Assembly (NCBI GenBank): GCA_947630725.1
Contig: CANRIS010000002.1
Span: 124,001 to 188,000, forward strand
DNA: 64,000 bases
Source of the DNA: an uncultured Clostridia bacterium
GTDB taxonomy: Bacteria; Bacillota; Clostridia; Lachnospirales; CAG-274
Direction of reading: 5' to 3'
This document shows positions 55,801 through 62,318 of this stretch, one piece after another. Both the position numbers and the translations under genes were made by a program. Numbering within the stretch: position 1 is the stretch's first letter; every line of letters begins with the position of its first letter. Under the pieces are notes generated by a model that worked only from the letters and a program-made list of their open reading frames with translations, was not told the origin of the DNA and ran no database searches.

Positions 55801-58800
55801 ACTCCTCGGAGTTGTATATATTTGTGAAAACAATGCCGTAGGTATTTTCGCTGTCGGCAGGAGTTCCCTTTTCATAAACAACAGTATTTTCTTCGCCGCC
55901 CGAAACTTCCGCAACCTTTGTTATTTCCGCAGTCAGATTGCCCTTATACTTGCCGTCTTTATCCTCTGCATTGTCAACTTTGATATGTATGCGGTATGTC
56001 TTGTTGTCATAGGTTATACCGGGTATTGCGTTGAAGCCTGCGGTCACATCTCTTAAGGGGTTCAGTTCTCTTAAGTTATAAACATACTCTCCAGTCTGAG
56101 TGAATGTTATTGTTGCACCCGTGTCCGTTCCACCATCATTGTTGGGCAGGATAACACTTCCGCCCGGAATATCTTCCTTCGCCGTATATTCGAGTATATT
56201 TGTAACTTTACCGTCTTCTTTATCATTTATTGTGGGAGCACCGTCTACAGGCTCTATCATAAACCTGAAATTGTCGCCCTCAAGAATGCCTCTGTCATTT
56301 CCCGAAGCATACTTACCTTCGACTGTCTTCTTGAACTTAAGGCCAAGATCGGGATATTCGTCCACAATATTTCCCACATCAAAAGTAGTTTCGGCGGAAT
56401 ACGAGTTTGTAAAGGTAAGACTTTCTCCCGCGGTATCAAGAGGTCTGCCGTCTTCATCGCACATCTCTACATTTATTGTCTGAACCTGTCCGTCATCTGT
56501 TCCCGTCAGAACCTTGTATACTCTGATATAAATATATCTCGGCTCATTTTGGTCATAAACGACACCGTCTTTTCTTTCGCCCTTTGTATAATCTTCGGAA
56601 GGTTCGTTCTCAACAACCTTATATTTGTAGAGCATAGCGCTCTCTACGTCTTCGCCTGCATCCTTTTCGCTGAATGTCAGACTGCCGAAATCTATTGTTG
56701 CGCTTCTGACAGGATCCGCTGCCGGATCTACCTTAAGAGTAAGGTTTCCGCTGCCGTCTACCTTGCTCGGCACAGGAGCAACACACGTAGCCCACTCGTC
56801 TTTCTCGGAATTTCTCAGTCTCCTGCCAATAAGCTCAACATTGAAGCTGAAAGGCGGCAAGTCTTCAAGCCCTACATCTTTGACCTCTGTATTCAGTACC
56901 TTTGTACCCGTAAGAGGTATACTTATATTGTATGGATTGAATGTGTTTGTAAACACGATTTCATTTGCAGGATCAGTCAATTCTTTCCAGCCACCATCGC
57001 CGTTTTGCTTATACCACTTAACTTCACTGATTTCAAGCTGCTGATATATGTCCTTAACATAAACGTCCATTCTGTATTGTTCGGTCGAATATGTCAGACC
57101 CGGGATAGCCGCCTTGTCATTATCTTCCGTATAGAAATCATCATAGAAGGGTCTGGCCTCTCTCAGTATGTAGCTGTAGGGCTGAGTTTCTCCTTTATCG
57201 TCCTTTTTCTCGGTGGTAAATTCAGCATATGTTCCGTCATCGAAAGCAAGCTCCAATATTTCCTTTCCTATATTTTCATCGTCTGCCGAAAGCTCAATGC
57301 TCTTTCCGGGTTTATTGTCCTTGTCGCCTCCACTGACACTGAATGCAGGCGCATCGTCAACAGGCTCCAAAAGCAGCTTGAACTTGTCGCCCTCTTCAAA
57401 CTTTCTTTCGTTGAGATAACCGTCAACTTTTTTCGCAGTGCTTTCTATCTTTATTTTAGCCTTTATTTCAAGGCCTTTGTCTATATTTTTATCCTTGTCG
57501 TACTTATCAAATTTGCCTTTGTTTCCTCCCGAGCCGTCCTCTACAGAGTCAGCCCCTGAACCATCGCTGCCATAACCCTCAACGGCTATGGGCTTGTATT
57601 CGTTTACATAGTTTATAAATACCGTTCTCGATGTTATGGGCGTGCTGCCATAGCGGTATTTGTTGTTGGCAAAAATATTTGCAAGGGAATAGCCCTTCGG
57701 CATATATGTGAGATTATCCGTTTCTGTGCTGCTTCCGTTTTTGTCGGCCTTCTCCTCGGAAGAAGTATTATTATTGTTGTCATACTCCCAAAGGCTATAC
57801 TCTGTATTTGCCTTTATGTTGGGTATGGTTATTCTTTCGCCTGATTTGAGTTCAAAATCAGATTTCCATATATCGGTTCCGTCTATCTGCGTAAAATCAA
57901 TTACCTTGTCGCCATCTTCCGCAGGTCCTTCGGCTCCTGTTGTTATATTTGTATTGAAGGTTTCGGTCGTTACCTTTACTTTATCGCCTTCTTCGGTGCC
58001 CTGTGGCTTGCCCTTCAGCTGAAGCTCAAATCTAAATAGCTCATTCTGTATATATCCCTGTATTGTTTCATCGGGACTATAGCCTGCTATATTGATTATC
58101 TTTTTTATGCCCAGTCCGCCCATAAAGCCATAGCCGACTTCAGCTTTTTGGCTGCTTTCGTCTATCTTACCTACGCCTATGTCTATATACTGAGTTACCT
58201 TCGCCGCTGTCTCGGAGGCTTCGATGGTTCCGTTTGCATCTTCTTTTTTGTCACTTGTCTGAGTGGCAGAGTTATACACCGAACCCTTGGGCAGTGTTAC
58301 AGTCACACGATAGTGACCTGCGATCATACCTTTTAATTCGACCTGTCCGTTTGCATCGGTTTCCAGCACATCGCTATTTCCTATCCTTTTAAGGTCTCCG
58401 ACTTCTGACGCACTCTTATAATCGGGAGCGTGTTCAAAAGCGTCATAATATCTGCTTTCGCCCTCCTCGTCTCCGCCATAAATCTGAGTTGTCTCATTAC
58501 GCTTGGCTATTGTTACGATCGCACCCTCTATGGGCTTTTCATCCTCATCATGTGAGCCGTTCTGGTTTGCATCATACCATACGGTTTCGATAAATGTGGA
58601 AGGTACTATACTGTTTGTAAAATGCCAATAGTCGTACAATACTTCATCGCCGTAATATGGGTGATCGGGGGTATGTTCTATCTTTGTTTCGTATGTACCC
58701 TCTTTTATCTGAATTACCCTATATACTATATCTTCACCATTTGTGCCATCTGCCTTGAATATACAACCCGGCAGATCCGTCGTTGTAAATATACCGCCAA

Positions 58801-61800
58801 GAGCCGCATCTACCGATACCTCGGGGAAGGGTACTACAAAGGCATGTTCTTCAAAGTATTTGTTCTTTGCCTCGATCTCCTCGGGAGTTGTATCGCCTCC
58901 CTCATAAGCTTCGGCAACACTTTCAAGAACGCCTACAATTTTAAATTTGGAGCTTAAAGTTATATCCTTAAGAGCCTCGGGTTCCCATGTGTCCTCTATA
59001 AGTAGATTTTTTGAATTTGAATATGTATAACCTACATTGTCGGCATAGATCTCCCTCAGATCCGCCTTTATCGTTCCTAAATCTATGGTCTGCACGCTTA
59101 TATTTGCGGCGCCGCCGCTTGTCTGAGCATATTTGCGATCTGCTGTACCTGCCGTACCTAACGTAGTGACCTTATATGTGGTGTGGTCTGCATCCTTATT
59201 ACTCATATTGGGGTCAATATACTTAACGGTGATCTCAACCTCTTTTTTATCTGCTCCCGCACTGAAATAGTTCATATCAATGGGAATGCTGTAATATCCG
59301 TTGGTATTTGTCGTAGTAGTATACTCATTTGTATAGCCGCCTGCAATACGGTTTACTAAATTCGACAATGCTCCGGCGGTAGGCGAAAAGTCGCCATATC
59401 TTGCTGTGACTTCGGCAAGAGGCAGCTCTCTGTCGTCTGTGGTCTTGTCATAAGTACCCGTAGTCGTTTTTGGAGTATCGAGATATACAAAACCTGTGAT
59501 TATTCTGTGGTTTGCATAATTGTCAAGCTGTATTTCATCTTTGAGATAAAACTTATCGCTTTCCTTATTGGATATAGCGTATGACCACATATCGGCTATA
59601 CCGTGGTCTATACCGTCGGATGTGGCTACTGCAGCATTTTTTGTCAAGACTCTGTCATCTACGGATCCTTTTCCTGCTCCACTATATTCATATGAAGGTA
59701 CTCCGTCCAGACTTTTATCCTCAAATACTGCTTCACCTTCAACCCATTGCCTGTTAGTCTTTTCTGCGTTACTGCTCTTTTGTCCTGCTGCGCTAATGCT
59801 TATATTTCTCGGCAGATTCCATACCCAAGCCATATTAGCATTTCCCCACTTTGAGCCGTTATCTGCTGTCGGGACAATGTTAACGCCACAAAAATCTCTC
59901 AAAAGACTTTCATCAAGATTGTTAAAATAAAGCTTTGAGCGCGATTTTATCTGCTCTGTCAAATCAAGATCATCACCATTGGGAGCTTTCTTCATCCAGT
60001 CCGGGGCGTTTTCAAGCCATATTGAAAAGCCGTTTTGTGCCCTTTCTACATCGCAGAGAGGAAAGTGTATCTCTCCCGCTTTGGCCTGAACATATACAGT
60101 ACCTCTGCCCGTATCACCGAAATATGTACCTATGGGCAGTATCCTTCCATAGTGATCTCTGCCGTTCCATTTGATCCTGTCTGTCTTGCCGTCTACGGCG
60201 GCATTTCCAAGCATGACCTTGCCGAGACTCTTATAATCACTGTCAAGGTTTGCAGGCTTGGTTATTGGCTCATATATAATCAAATCTTCAAGCTTTTCGC
60301 CGTTTTCATTTGAAGGGTGTCTTTTGCTTTTATCTGTTGTTCTTATACTGTACCACTTACTATCTTTTGGATCCTGATATATAAAATTCTCATCACCTTC
60401 AACGCTTAAGCATATTGCGTCATCCTGATAGACTGCATCTGTACAACTTTCTTTGTTTTCATTGTGATATTTCTTTGCGTACATATTGCTCATATCTATA
60501 ACAATCTGATAAGAGCTTACGCCGTCTGTTCCTATTTCAAAATATCCTCCGACACCCGAATAGCCGTCTTCGTTTCCTTTATCCTCGGAATCTTCTCCCG
60601 TACGTCCGTCATAGCGGAGGGATGTTATTTTGCCAATATCCTTGGGCTTTGTGAGTATAATGCTTTCAGGCATAGAGGTATCGGGATAGTTAAAGAACAT
60701 ATGGTAGGGAGAGTCTATGTCCGTAACCTCGTTGTCGGGGCCTAAAATATATACGCCGTCGGGGTTTCCGTTTTTGTCCTTAAGATTTTTATAAAAGTCA
60801 AAGGCCGTATAATTTGCAAGAGGTGAATGAACGGAATGATAAGCCGATGCGTTTGTACCGGAACCTATGTTTCCTCTTGAATTTGAATAAAAGCTTATTG
60901 TATAGGGCTTGCAGCCGTTGAGACCGAACTTCCATATATAGCCGTCCCTTGTTACAGCGTATAAATTGGCATAAATACCTGAAGCATCACTGCCATTTGT
61001 CTGCAATGAAAAAGCGTCAGCCCACACACGGCCGTTTACAGCAAGATATTCATCGTTGGATTTTTTGGCAACGGTAATATCCCATGCGTGAACCGTTGAG
61101 CCGCTGCTGTAAAATTCATCACTATAACTCAGAGGATACCTGTCATAATTTAAGCCTGAAGCACCTGCTTTATATTTTCCGCAGTTGTCTGCTTTAAACT
61201 CAACCTCATATATACCGGAATGTTTAATTTCATACACATAAGGTGTAAAGGCATCCTCACCGCTTATGGCGTCCTCATATGTGCCGTCTCCCTTGGGCAT
61301 TTTTACGCCCTTGGGTCCTGCTTTTTCAGCGGCTCTGTTAAGTATCTGACCTGTGCCGGGCTTTACTGTCTTTGCATATTCGTCCGCCCCTCTATTTGTG
61401 TCAGTTTTAAGAAGCTCATTACTCGCCATTTCGGTTGTTCTGTCGGTTCCCAGATCTATATTTTCGCTACTGCCGTTTGGAAGGTGTATTATTACATCTA
61501 CATCTTTGCCTACCGAACTTGATGCTATTAAGACAACCTCGCCTTCATAGGCATAAAATTTCATTTTCTGCTGCGTTGCAACACCCATAAAGGTAGAATT
61601 AGCACTGTCACTGGATCTTATGCTCCATCTTGCAATTGCACTTGCGTCTGAACCTTCCGGATCTTTTACTCCAAGAGCCTTTGCATTGTCGATCGAAGTC
61701 TGAATTATCTCCCTCGAGCCCTCGGCATAAACCGTCACGCACGAAAAAAAGGCGCAGAAAAGCACGCCTAATGTGAGCGCCACAAAGGAGAGCCTCCTGC

Positions 61801-61876
61801 CGAAAGCCCCTCTGCGTACGCCGCCATGATTTTTTTTGCATAAAAGTTCAGCAAAAAAGCAGTATATTACATTCAT
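40850..61876 (-). CDS. Giant SLH-anchored repeat surface protein (7008 residues)
   Basis: One uninterrupted 21-kb frame starts at an ATG behind AGGAGG. A signal peptide ends near residue 51 (CVTVYA). There follow an N-terminal region with a FlgD/Ig-like stretch (RIKWNGRDHYGRILPIGTY), an SdrD-B-like unit (WYDANQNGSHDEDE, about 1100), four FctA/pilin-isopeptide-type domains (about 1470-2215, each ending FTN or VTN, with an early Lys), then about 4500 residues of repeats (about 2225-6780). The repeats alternate InlB-B/Flg_new-like units (ending GYxFMGW...YTAxW) with a second unit (NGTWxDG...GMxPDxGYxxGxW). About 19 hinges read like WxxDxNGDxIPDxYQ, a calcium-loop-like motif. A Gly-rich linker and three SLH domains (last 220 residues) bind the wall polymer. 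There is no LPxTG. The probable role is a stalk-like adhesin. Ligand unknown. Confidence 0.95.
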   Translation of the reverse strand: MNVIYCFFAELLCKKNHGGVRRGAFGRRLSFVALTLGVLFCAFFSCVTVYAEGSREIIQTSIDNAKALGVKDPEGSDASAIARWSIRSSDSANSTFMGVATQQKMKFYAYEGEVVLIASSSVGKDVDVIIHLPNGSSENIDLGTDRTTEMASNELLKTDTNRGADEYAKTVKPGTGQILNRAAEKAGPKGVKMPKGDGTYEDAISGEDAFTPYVYEIKHSGIYEVEFKADNCGKYKAGASGLNYDRYPLSYSDEFYSSGSTVHAWDITVAKKSNDEYLAVNGRVWADAFSLQTNGSDASGIYANLYAVTRDGYIWKFGLNGCKPYTISFYSNSRGNIGSGTNASAYHSVHSPLANYTAFDFYKNLKDKNGNPDGVYILGPDNEVTDIDSPYHMFFNYPDTSMPESIILTKPKDIGKITSLRYDGRTGEDSEDKGNEDGYSGVGGYFEIGTDGVSSYQIVIDMSNMYAKKYHNENKESCTDAVYQDDAICLSVEGDENFIYQDPKDSKWYSIRTTDKSKRHPSNENGEKLEDLIIYEPITKPANLDSDYKSLGKVMLGNAAVDGKTDRIKWNGRDHYGRILPIGTYFGDTGRGTVYVQAKAGEIHFPLCDVERAQNGFSIWLENAPDWMKKAPNGDDLDLTEQIKSRSKLYFNNLDESLLRDFCGVNIVPTADNGSKWGNANMAWVWNLPRNISISAAGQKSSNAEKTNRQWVEGEAVFEDKSLDGVPSYEYSGAGKGSVDDRVLTKNAAVATSDGIDHGIADMWSYAISNKESDKFYLKDEIQLDNYANHRIITGFVYLDTPKTTTGTYDKTTDDRELPLAEVTARYGDFSPTAGALSNLVNRIAGGYTNEYTTTTNTNGYYSIPIDMNYFSAGADKKEVEITVKYIDPNMSNKDADHTTYKVTTLGTAGTADRKYAQTSGGAANISVQTIDLGTIKADLREIYADNVGYTYSNSKNLLIEDTWEPEALKDITLSSKFKIVGVLESVAEAYEGGDTTPEEIEAKNKYFEEHAFVVPFPEVSVDAALGGIFTTTDLPGCIFKADGTNGEDIVYRVIQIKEGTYETKIEHTPDHPYYGDEVLYDYWHFTNSIVPSTFIETVWYDANQNGSHDEDEKPIEGAIVTIAKRNETTQIYGGDEEGESRYYDAFEHAPDYKSASEVGDLKRIGNSDVLETDANGQVELKGMIAGHYRVTVTLPKGSVYNSATQTSDKKEDANGTIEASETAAKVTQYIDIGVGKIDESSQKAEVGYGFMGGLGIKKIINIAGYSPDETIQGYIQNELFRFELQLKGKPQGTEEGDKVKVTTETFNTNITTGAEGPAEDGDKVIDFTQIDGTDIWKSDFELKSGERITIPNIKANTEYSLWEYDNNNNTSSEEKADKNGSSTETDNLTYMPKGYSLANIFANNKYRYGSTPITSRTVFINYVNEYKPIAVEGYGSDGSGADSVEDGSGGNKGKFDKYDKDKNIDKGLEIKAKIKIESTAKKVDGYLNERKFEEGDKFKLLLEPVDDAPAFSVSGGDKDNKPGKSIELSADDENIGKEILELAFDDGTYAEFTTEKKDDKGETQPYSYILREARPFYDDFYTEDNDKAAIPGLTYSTEQYRMDVYVKDIYQQLEISEVKWYKQNGDGGWKELTDPANEIVFTNTFNPYNISIPLTGTKVLNTEVKDVGLEDLPPFSFNVELIGRRLRNSEKDEWATCVAPVPSKVDGSGNLTLKVDPAADPVRSATIDFGSLTFSEKDAGEDVESAMLYKYKVVENEPSEDYTKGERKDGVVYDQNEPRYIYIRVYKVLTGTDDGQVQTINVEMCDEDGRPLDTAGESLTFTNSYSAETTFDVGNIVDEYPDLGLKFKKTVEGKYASGNDRGILEGDNFRFMIEPVDGAPTINDKEDGKVTNILEYTAKEDIPGGSVILPNNDGGTDTGATITFTQTGEYVYNLRELNPLRDVTAGFNAIPGITYDNKTYRIHIKVDNAEDKDGKYKGNLTAEITKVAEVSGGEENTVVYEKGTPADSENTYGIVFTNIYNSEEYDVQLRGQKVLESSDPTVDLLTIAEENDLKDGFSFKLTAEGRAQLKNSTVETAPTDFKPYPDQPMPDGLDGEGAKTVHNIIKDVDGSVISSDIVDFGSIKFTLEDGVGATENTPYLYRYLVDEDEKEMEGIKGVTPVDPEGKVYVYYKVYTQKVYDVDNPDNDDVDHIVVTRCNEKGESLPSSEYEFTVTNKYTAGRVAYHANGGTGVGVTVDESGCFRYSTHYYDSEEKIPYENIFKIEDTEDGSGSIIQGAKSLIRKENQVVVGWSTARQDKVFAEDPGYLTDGGVLISEDYNGLVMPKWDNSQEPKNLTIYVVWAEDYNNNMVPDYNERGVINYYNKTTVSAEDMPDNQSVLQNNDETLSENIPKASGYLFLGWTTDKKDTPMTSEPVTDPEKSGEAGYLSDFYLPEAVFHTGQYDETSDRSMPYVDELYAVWANDYNGDGVADYYQVRYDAGDAAESVDSDSMPTDNGTYRAGELVSISETEPKWAGHVFMGWKRTNLKAVEDENLYLYDATINYFSKSDELDVLTAQWETDELGGEPSGGDGIPDRYQKKITFNVVGGTWDDGETTKTIWVPLKNEDGNYSIDGSGTYDIPESTPDEGFEGGSWGINVPDGTAKNTSEMTYVYTYDPIIPEVWYNSYSEGMPPSMTEEPDRLPYGHSIKIDPDGGTWKGDSEEKTLGVTENITLDDPVWEGHMFMGFVSSKNEEEPAEPENLEYTYTAQWLEDENNDNIPDVYQKKVTFEVENGTWVETGNSDPITKYAELKDVYGKWSASGSGTVTAPEPQPGAEMLGGSWEPYFSGTVTGSDPITYTYTYYGKDSILISYNRYTEGRGISADSRVSDPVSNGDNIQLDLSEGEWAEGVDISDKIENITENKDIPDPIKDGCVFLGWKKETGTDGCRYKYTAMWEEDKNGDNIPDRYQKAVTFKVKNGTWSDDGKDPITVYAELKENGAANGAWSESGSGTVVVPTGMKPDEGFDKGAWDEGFEPVVDSMGTATAVVTGSEPEEFTYTFDVKRYRVIYDLSEGRPAEDKDAGYYAPEDVPVNSEINLKDAPVRDGYIFISWRDSIVNTVQRQPGDSYTVTADVVFFAEWEPDRNNDGILDKYQKMVKFTILNGYWDSKDAREKLYYVTLLDDEGNPSVNGKATLGTYTDDENVAKGYVIPDVSKASPEYDPARVDGEGKWLGKDPTGYVIDNKSPMETIFTYAFIAEIEGYVNIYYNEFIQDGGRPRASVQSIQKGKTISVVLGGGSGRYGGTLYTDYTSAIVLTANGDINLEDPTRDGYVFMGWEKKDGTEGVEYSFEAIWRADTNKDGIPDMYQKVVTLQIRNGNWNVRLDDKYNVVESGGTEYTNQDIVEWVELFDDETARWSQTGSGSLPYVPSSMTPDSGYASGDWITGFSPVVTGNEPVTYTFVYYPIGDRNVTYNEYVEGKVPDGAVDTVDANNYIVVDLEGGSWTDPDGGEHSTDEDIYIKVDDNKLLANPTKPGNLFMGWKSEALVGETYGDERAAVEYRYTAQWEPDVKGGFTESGEPAADGVPDRYQKLIIFKVVNGKRTDVGIDHALNRRYVWETVEHQYVDLTDGDGKWSESGSATVIVPKLMVPDERYVNSGDWTNSSGGVITSPPEVINGDTFDEKNNVFTFTFHYGGHKVEYDLQGGTAVAGTESQYEEKILAVTPPTLEGKAETVMPPAPTLADNVFEGWEVVAGDGAGKVYQPGDSVTITKDTKFKAKWTDDINNDGVADKYQKKITYHIENGTWSDGTKEDLTEYVNLYQIDGRTPAGDGRGKLANVPVGMRPDEGYVLGTWDISDLKNGYVVSGNTDLTFTYSYTYNSFTLEYDLNGGEGKEDEDYSTKRNLRYLQRVYAAAAPTLTGKSFMGWSDGINTYYPRDEVIITGDTVLTAKWSDEGADKNTYIIEYYTEGLNGRYVKADGLTKEQEDFVGAYVTADTDYTGSERYYEFNEELSEISGIVTGAGRDKLTLKLYYSRMAYDVNYDLNGGEPQAGYEYPEEKVKYGGSINMPVAPIRDGYTFSGWCLSKDGNGRLYDPGESVEITNDCTYYAVWKENERSLIIQVFDDYNNDGVYGGEGAIVAVPVENIRLYKGEETDPIAENIGEHKDGGGVVYEKLSSGEYRIEITIDGANDMFDRFTGVGYALGGEIGSPDAAANLTGGTLKISHSITLPSDNYNGVIRYGITRPYDVIYNLNGAPSTVDFREGFVPDSDYAYHEGDGEYYTDGARAYDGIVSLAKASDIVGFNKGDDVYVDAAGVEHRFLGWSTKPDAEEADDGLITNGSGYCMPEHNLEVYAVWDDPFNDVMLRFDANDGAFSTEGGAETVWPEGTLNHTLRLGRNTVINLNNEPEGDIKTYFPRADEITRDKAVFVGWTLTKISEPVTDYATIKDALIGDMTVSESCTVYAVWAKDVGGRLVDINGVGCDKINSDDHEECAHGDLIYHESDGIPDYQQVFYDINLPVGITADSFGGSLSRETSLFDINGRRYLSLDDYTDSDRNNIYAKDKDVPVGELTERVYIRSSSLKVKNYAFMGWCLNDPSGNSDTLRYAGSGNTLGNPYKFDKSPGRNDTLYAIWRPVTAAVVTVRLYDDKNGNRKFDLRNEDFINNFEINDIMEVTISPDAAGYTDPTCDDTNAAIDAVSDYEHFEDTSGQITISGLEPLYYEFVLTLKDREDDGANERYVLRPYITYSAYAGDDIPIYRMPFRKSKSGDSYVDYDGNIIDINEEENIRIRYNALEGASGVLYVPVTEGYSVSYDRNGAPETTVIPEPDNRKYKDDDVTVKSLDVSYYTDENGVKHNFLGWNTDKYGDGRTYAPGETLKMGTEDVTLYAMWSEETYKVNYYINDVLDTDETNVVDKDFRDRSYSFGDTAALWMPANSESLPERTDEKAVFVGWTDDETKSDEIYAEMPPVGTLITSELIPNGDVNVYAVWAEDIDGDNRPDYADDMHLVKYHSNGGFPAPADGIFFVDYTQYRLPGQSADILSVEEGKQRVQRDGAVLVGFGTDRHEDLIYDKATEEKLAAESVVFENEDIIVFALWAADKNGDGTPDYDEDTYTFRYNANGGDGVVPDEIGGLLNGESLSLSSGEDLIPPAGGVFVGWSLNRYESLAVQSPTDLLDSIYTVDAENDADDDGIINAYAVWAADADGDLRPDYSQVVYDKNTADDVEGMPTDSNRYETGDRVTVSKNVPERENYVFTGWRLNSSNMIYDGNSAANTFTKNRFLDTLYALWENDINGDNIPDKNQRWIRYDLNGGQAADGISYDDRLITVGESVAAAGAPSRDKYTFTSWKDADGNEYAPGVDIVVEKDITLTAQWLPDQTPLEPISSAYKVLHYLQQPDGTYELYETEFPLFGETGTVVRAVGKAETGAEGYEGFRLNEALSTVSGTVSMPVTENGELVVLTLNMYYDIAEDFNVRYDLSGGTPVDGVDYSDRTVKRGEDITILPAPSLDGKKFSCYRDGSGREYKPGDITAVTRDMNLKAIWDDDINGDDIPDKFQRHIIFNVVGGIWSDGSVSKDIWVNLYAGDGTSYDENGRGRYTPPTDYSPLNGYEGGRWDDPEPSGVVNADTDAEVVYVYRYTPMDGPEIDYNKEPEGGNDPEPDRKPVVYNDIIIVNPNGGDWIAPNGTIYSGYETAVIEITDEEIRISDPEERDDFIFVGWRVTEGKAGSNIRYIFTAVWEIDRDSDGIPDKYQKSITFRVINGTWADGSREPISAKVSLTADGTADGKWSETGYADISGIIPENMKPNENFGHGAWVDEPAAKVRGTDAYTYTYIFYPLDGSDIEYKQPDPSGGKDPEINDIPVDYGSKVEFVSEGGLWTDPNGNAHNDADKGFDVTVEISENNNLKVEDPVWDGHKFMGWDVQSGEGGADLIFRAKWAADSKGGSDPDTGDGIPDNCQRLMIFKVENGSWSDGTTDPIEHWVTLYDKGLWSDSGDSVGIAEIPYGMEPFDGYEGGSWYSQPPVRIGSDFINGTEYTYGFTEIIDQFEVSYDPNGGTPVDGVDYGSFKVKDGSVIKALPAPVYDSHVFTGWSDGERVYKPGDEITVTKDIVLTAVWDDDMADYKVCYLLEKLDGSYECVDEVILSGIVGSEVTAEEKEYEGYALNRELSVVSGRVYTNFNEGEGDLMLTLRLYYDLDGFAVSYDLKGGIPVTGAEYDRIVKGGDSITIAPMPELSDYVFMGWSFKGSLYQPGETFVVNEDTKFVARWEIDVKGGGPDGIPDRYQKWVIFKVLNGTWDGGGKDDISHLVQLFDEFGNWSENGSAVVEVPSGMTPDYGYEGGDWIGKAPDMIESGSALITGSPYTDAVYTYGFGKIDNPNISYNEANDGRFPAGADVEVNYGAKVRVDPNGGVWRDCFTPTDLVIEQSCIFEDPERDEYVFMGWERDVCEEEGIDWIFTAQWYADKYADGDDPDKPDGVPDIYQKRIYFDVVNGTWDGHDNKEKYIYVTLTLGGVLDTNGSAILTAPEGMVPDYGYTGGSWDVEPPLVVSGRETEKYTYTFEPFIVGYKTEHYLQKLDGSYELESVDSFSAQVGSRAEAEPKTYEHYKYNTSKSYSWGNVDEDGSLKFMLYYDLNTYKLGYDLNGGSAVAENDYSDEYHRYSEEITVKAAPERSGYVFNGWNNGTKKLMPGDKFVIAGDTVLTASWLTNGGSGGSSGGGGGGGATVYRLTYVSNGGTEYPSETYSRGTEVRLNKIPERTGYSFTGWYSDAELKIPVTSVVMNSDKRVYAGWNGGGSGYGGESTAADVPDTSGGSVPSGLNGSDHMSYISGYGDGTVRPNADISRAEVAMIFFRLLNEDLRNEHITSTNSFNDVSENAWYAEAVSTLSALDIIYGRDNGGFDPNAPVTRAEFAAVCARFDSNTSKTVTAFDDISGHWAEAEINRAAARGWISGYGDGSFRPENNITRAEAVSLINRVLKRIPESEEDLLDGMITFTDNADKNSWYYIAVQEAANSHNYTLTDDAHEKWTSLRNTQK
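41700..55200 (-). repeat. Protein-coding repeat array of the giant surface protein
   Basis: About 4500 residues are built from repeats visible at DNA level as recurring stretches such as 'ctgatatctgtcgggtatgc' (coding GIPDRYQ). I count by eye about 19 DxNxDxxPD hinges and 12 copies of the NGTW/GMxPDxGY module, with divergence between copies and two SdrD-B-like insertions (near 49.6 and 48.0 kb). The array could change in copy number by recombination and could be misassembled. Confidence 0.8.
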
Positions 61877-61882
61877 TTTAAC

Positions 61883-61921
61883 AACCTCCTTTTAATTTTA
61901 TAAAAATCTTTTATGGAGGTT
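61883..61921 (-). promoter_or_regulatory. Hairpin sequestering the ribosome binding site of the giant gene
   Basis: On the minus strand AACCTCC (61915-61921) can pair with the ribosome binding site GGAGGTT (61883-61889), with ATAAAA/TTTTAT helping inside. Formation would block translation of the giant protein. Whether a factor controls it is unknown. Confidence 0.5.
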
Positions 61922-61930
61922 GCTTAGATA

Positions 61931-61939
61931 CCCCCCCCC
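61931..61939 (-). repeat. G9 homopolymer tract in the leader of the giant gene
   Basis: Nine G in a row on the minus strand lie about 55 bases upstream of the ATG and 10 bases upstream of the RBS-sequestering arm. Such tracts slip during replication and are common phase-variation switches near surface genes. Confidence 0.6.
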
Positions 61940-62022
61940 ACATGTATTTTTGTTTATAGCCAATGTGTACGCAGCTTCTGCGCATCACAAAGTCAATAGT
62001 CCACCAGTTCTGTTGATCAGAA

Positions 62023-62051
62023 ATATTATATAATATTTTACAGACTGTCAA
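62023..62051 (-). promoter_or_regulatory. Sigma-A promoter of the giant gene (TTGACA-N17-TAATAT)
   Basis: TTGACA (62046-62051) with a perfect -35, 17 bp, TAATAT (62023-62028). The -35 overlaps the DUF6485 stop codon. The predicted leader is about 140 nt. Confidence 0.65.
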
Positions 62052-62239
62052 AGAAGTCCCTTATCTCTTGCAAGATTTTCTATGCTTCTGTCATAGGTCG
62101 CTTCGGCTTCAACCGAGAAAAAGCATCCCGGCACACCTTCATTATTGTCCCTGTGGTACGCTACGCAGGCGCAGCATTTACCGTGCCTTGGGCAGTCATA
62201 AGTACAGGGGCATGGTCTTTTGTTGTCACAACCGATCAT
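62048..62239 (-). CDS. DUF6485-like small cysteine-rich protein
   Basis: The 63-residue protein has the pattern CPCTYDCPRHGKCCACVAYHR, rich in Cys and His, which probably binds a metal (zinc or Fe-S). It resembles DUF6485 proteins of Clostridia, of unknown function. The start is ATG 62239 behind GGGAGA; the track start at 62296 adds 19 residues with only a weak site. It is divergent from a MerR regulator gene and its promoter has the 19-bp spacer of MerR targets, so it may be an effector of that regulator. Confidence 0.75.
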   Translation of the reverse strand: MIGCDNKRPCPCTYDCPRHGKCCACVAYHRDNNEGVPGCFFSVEAEATYDRSIENLARDKGLL

Positions 62240-62289
62240 TCTGATTTCTCCCTTTTTATATAATTTGTCAAAAGCTTTTATTTCATATA

Positions 62290-62318
62290 TTGACATTTTT
62301 CTTTATGAGCATTATAAT
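62290..62318 (+). promoter_or_regulatory. Consensus sigma-A promoter of the second MerR gene (TTGACA-N17-TATAAT)
   Basis: TTGACA (62290-62295), 17 bp, TATAAT (62313-62318): a perfect consensus. The predicted start near 62325 lies at the edge of the dyad GTTCA-CCTA-TGAAC, so a protein bound there would repress this gene. Confidence 0.7.
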
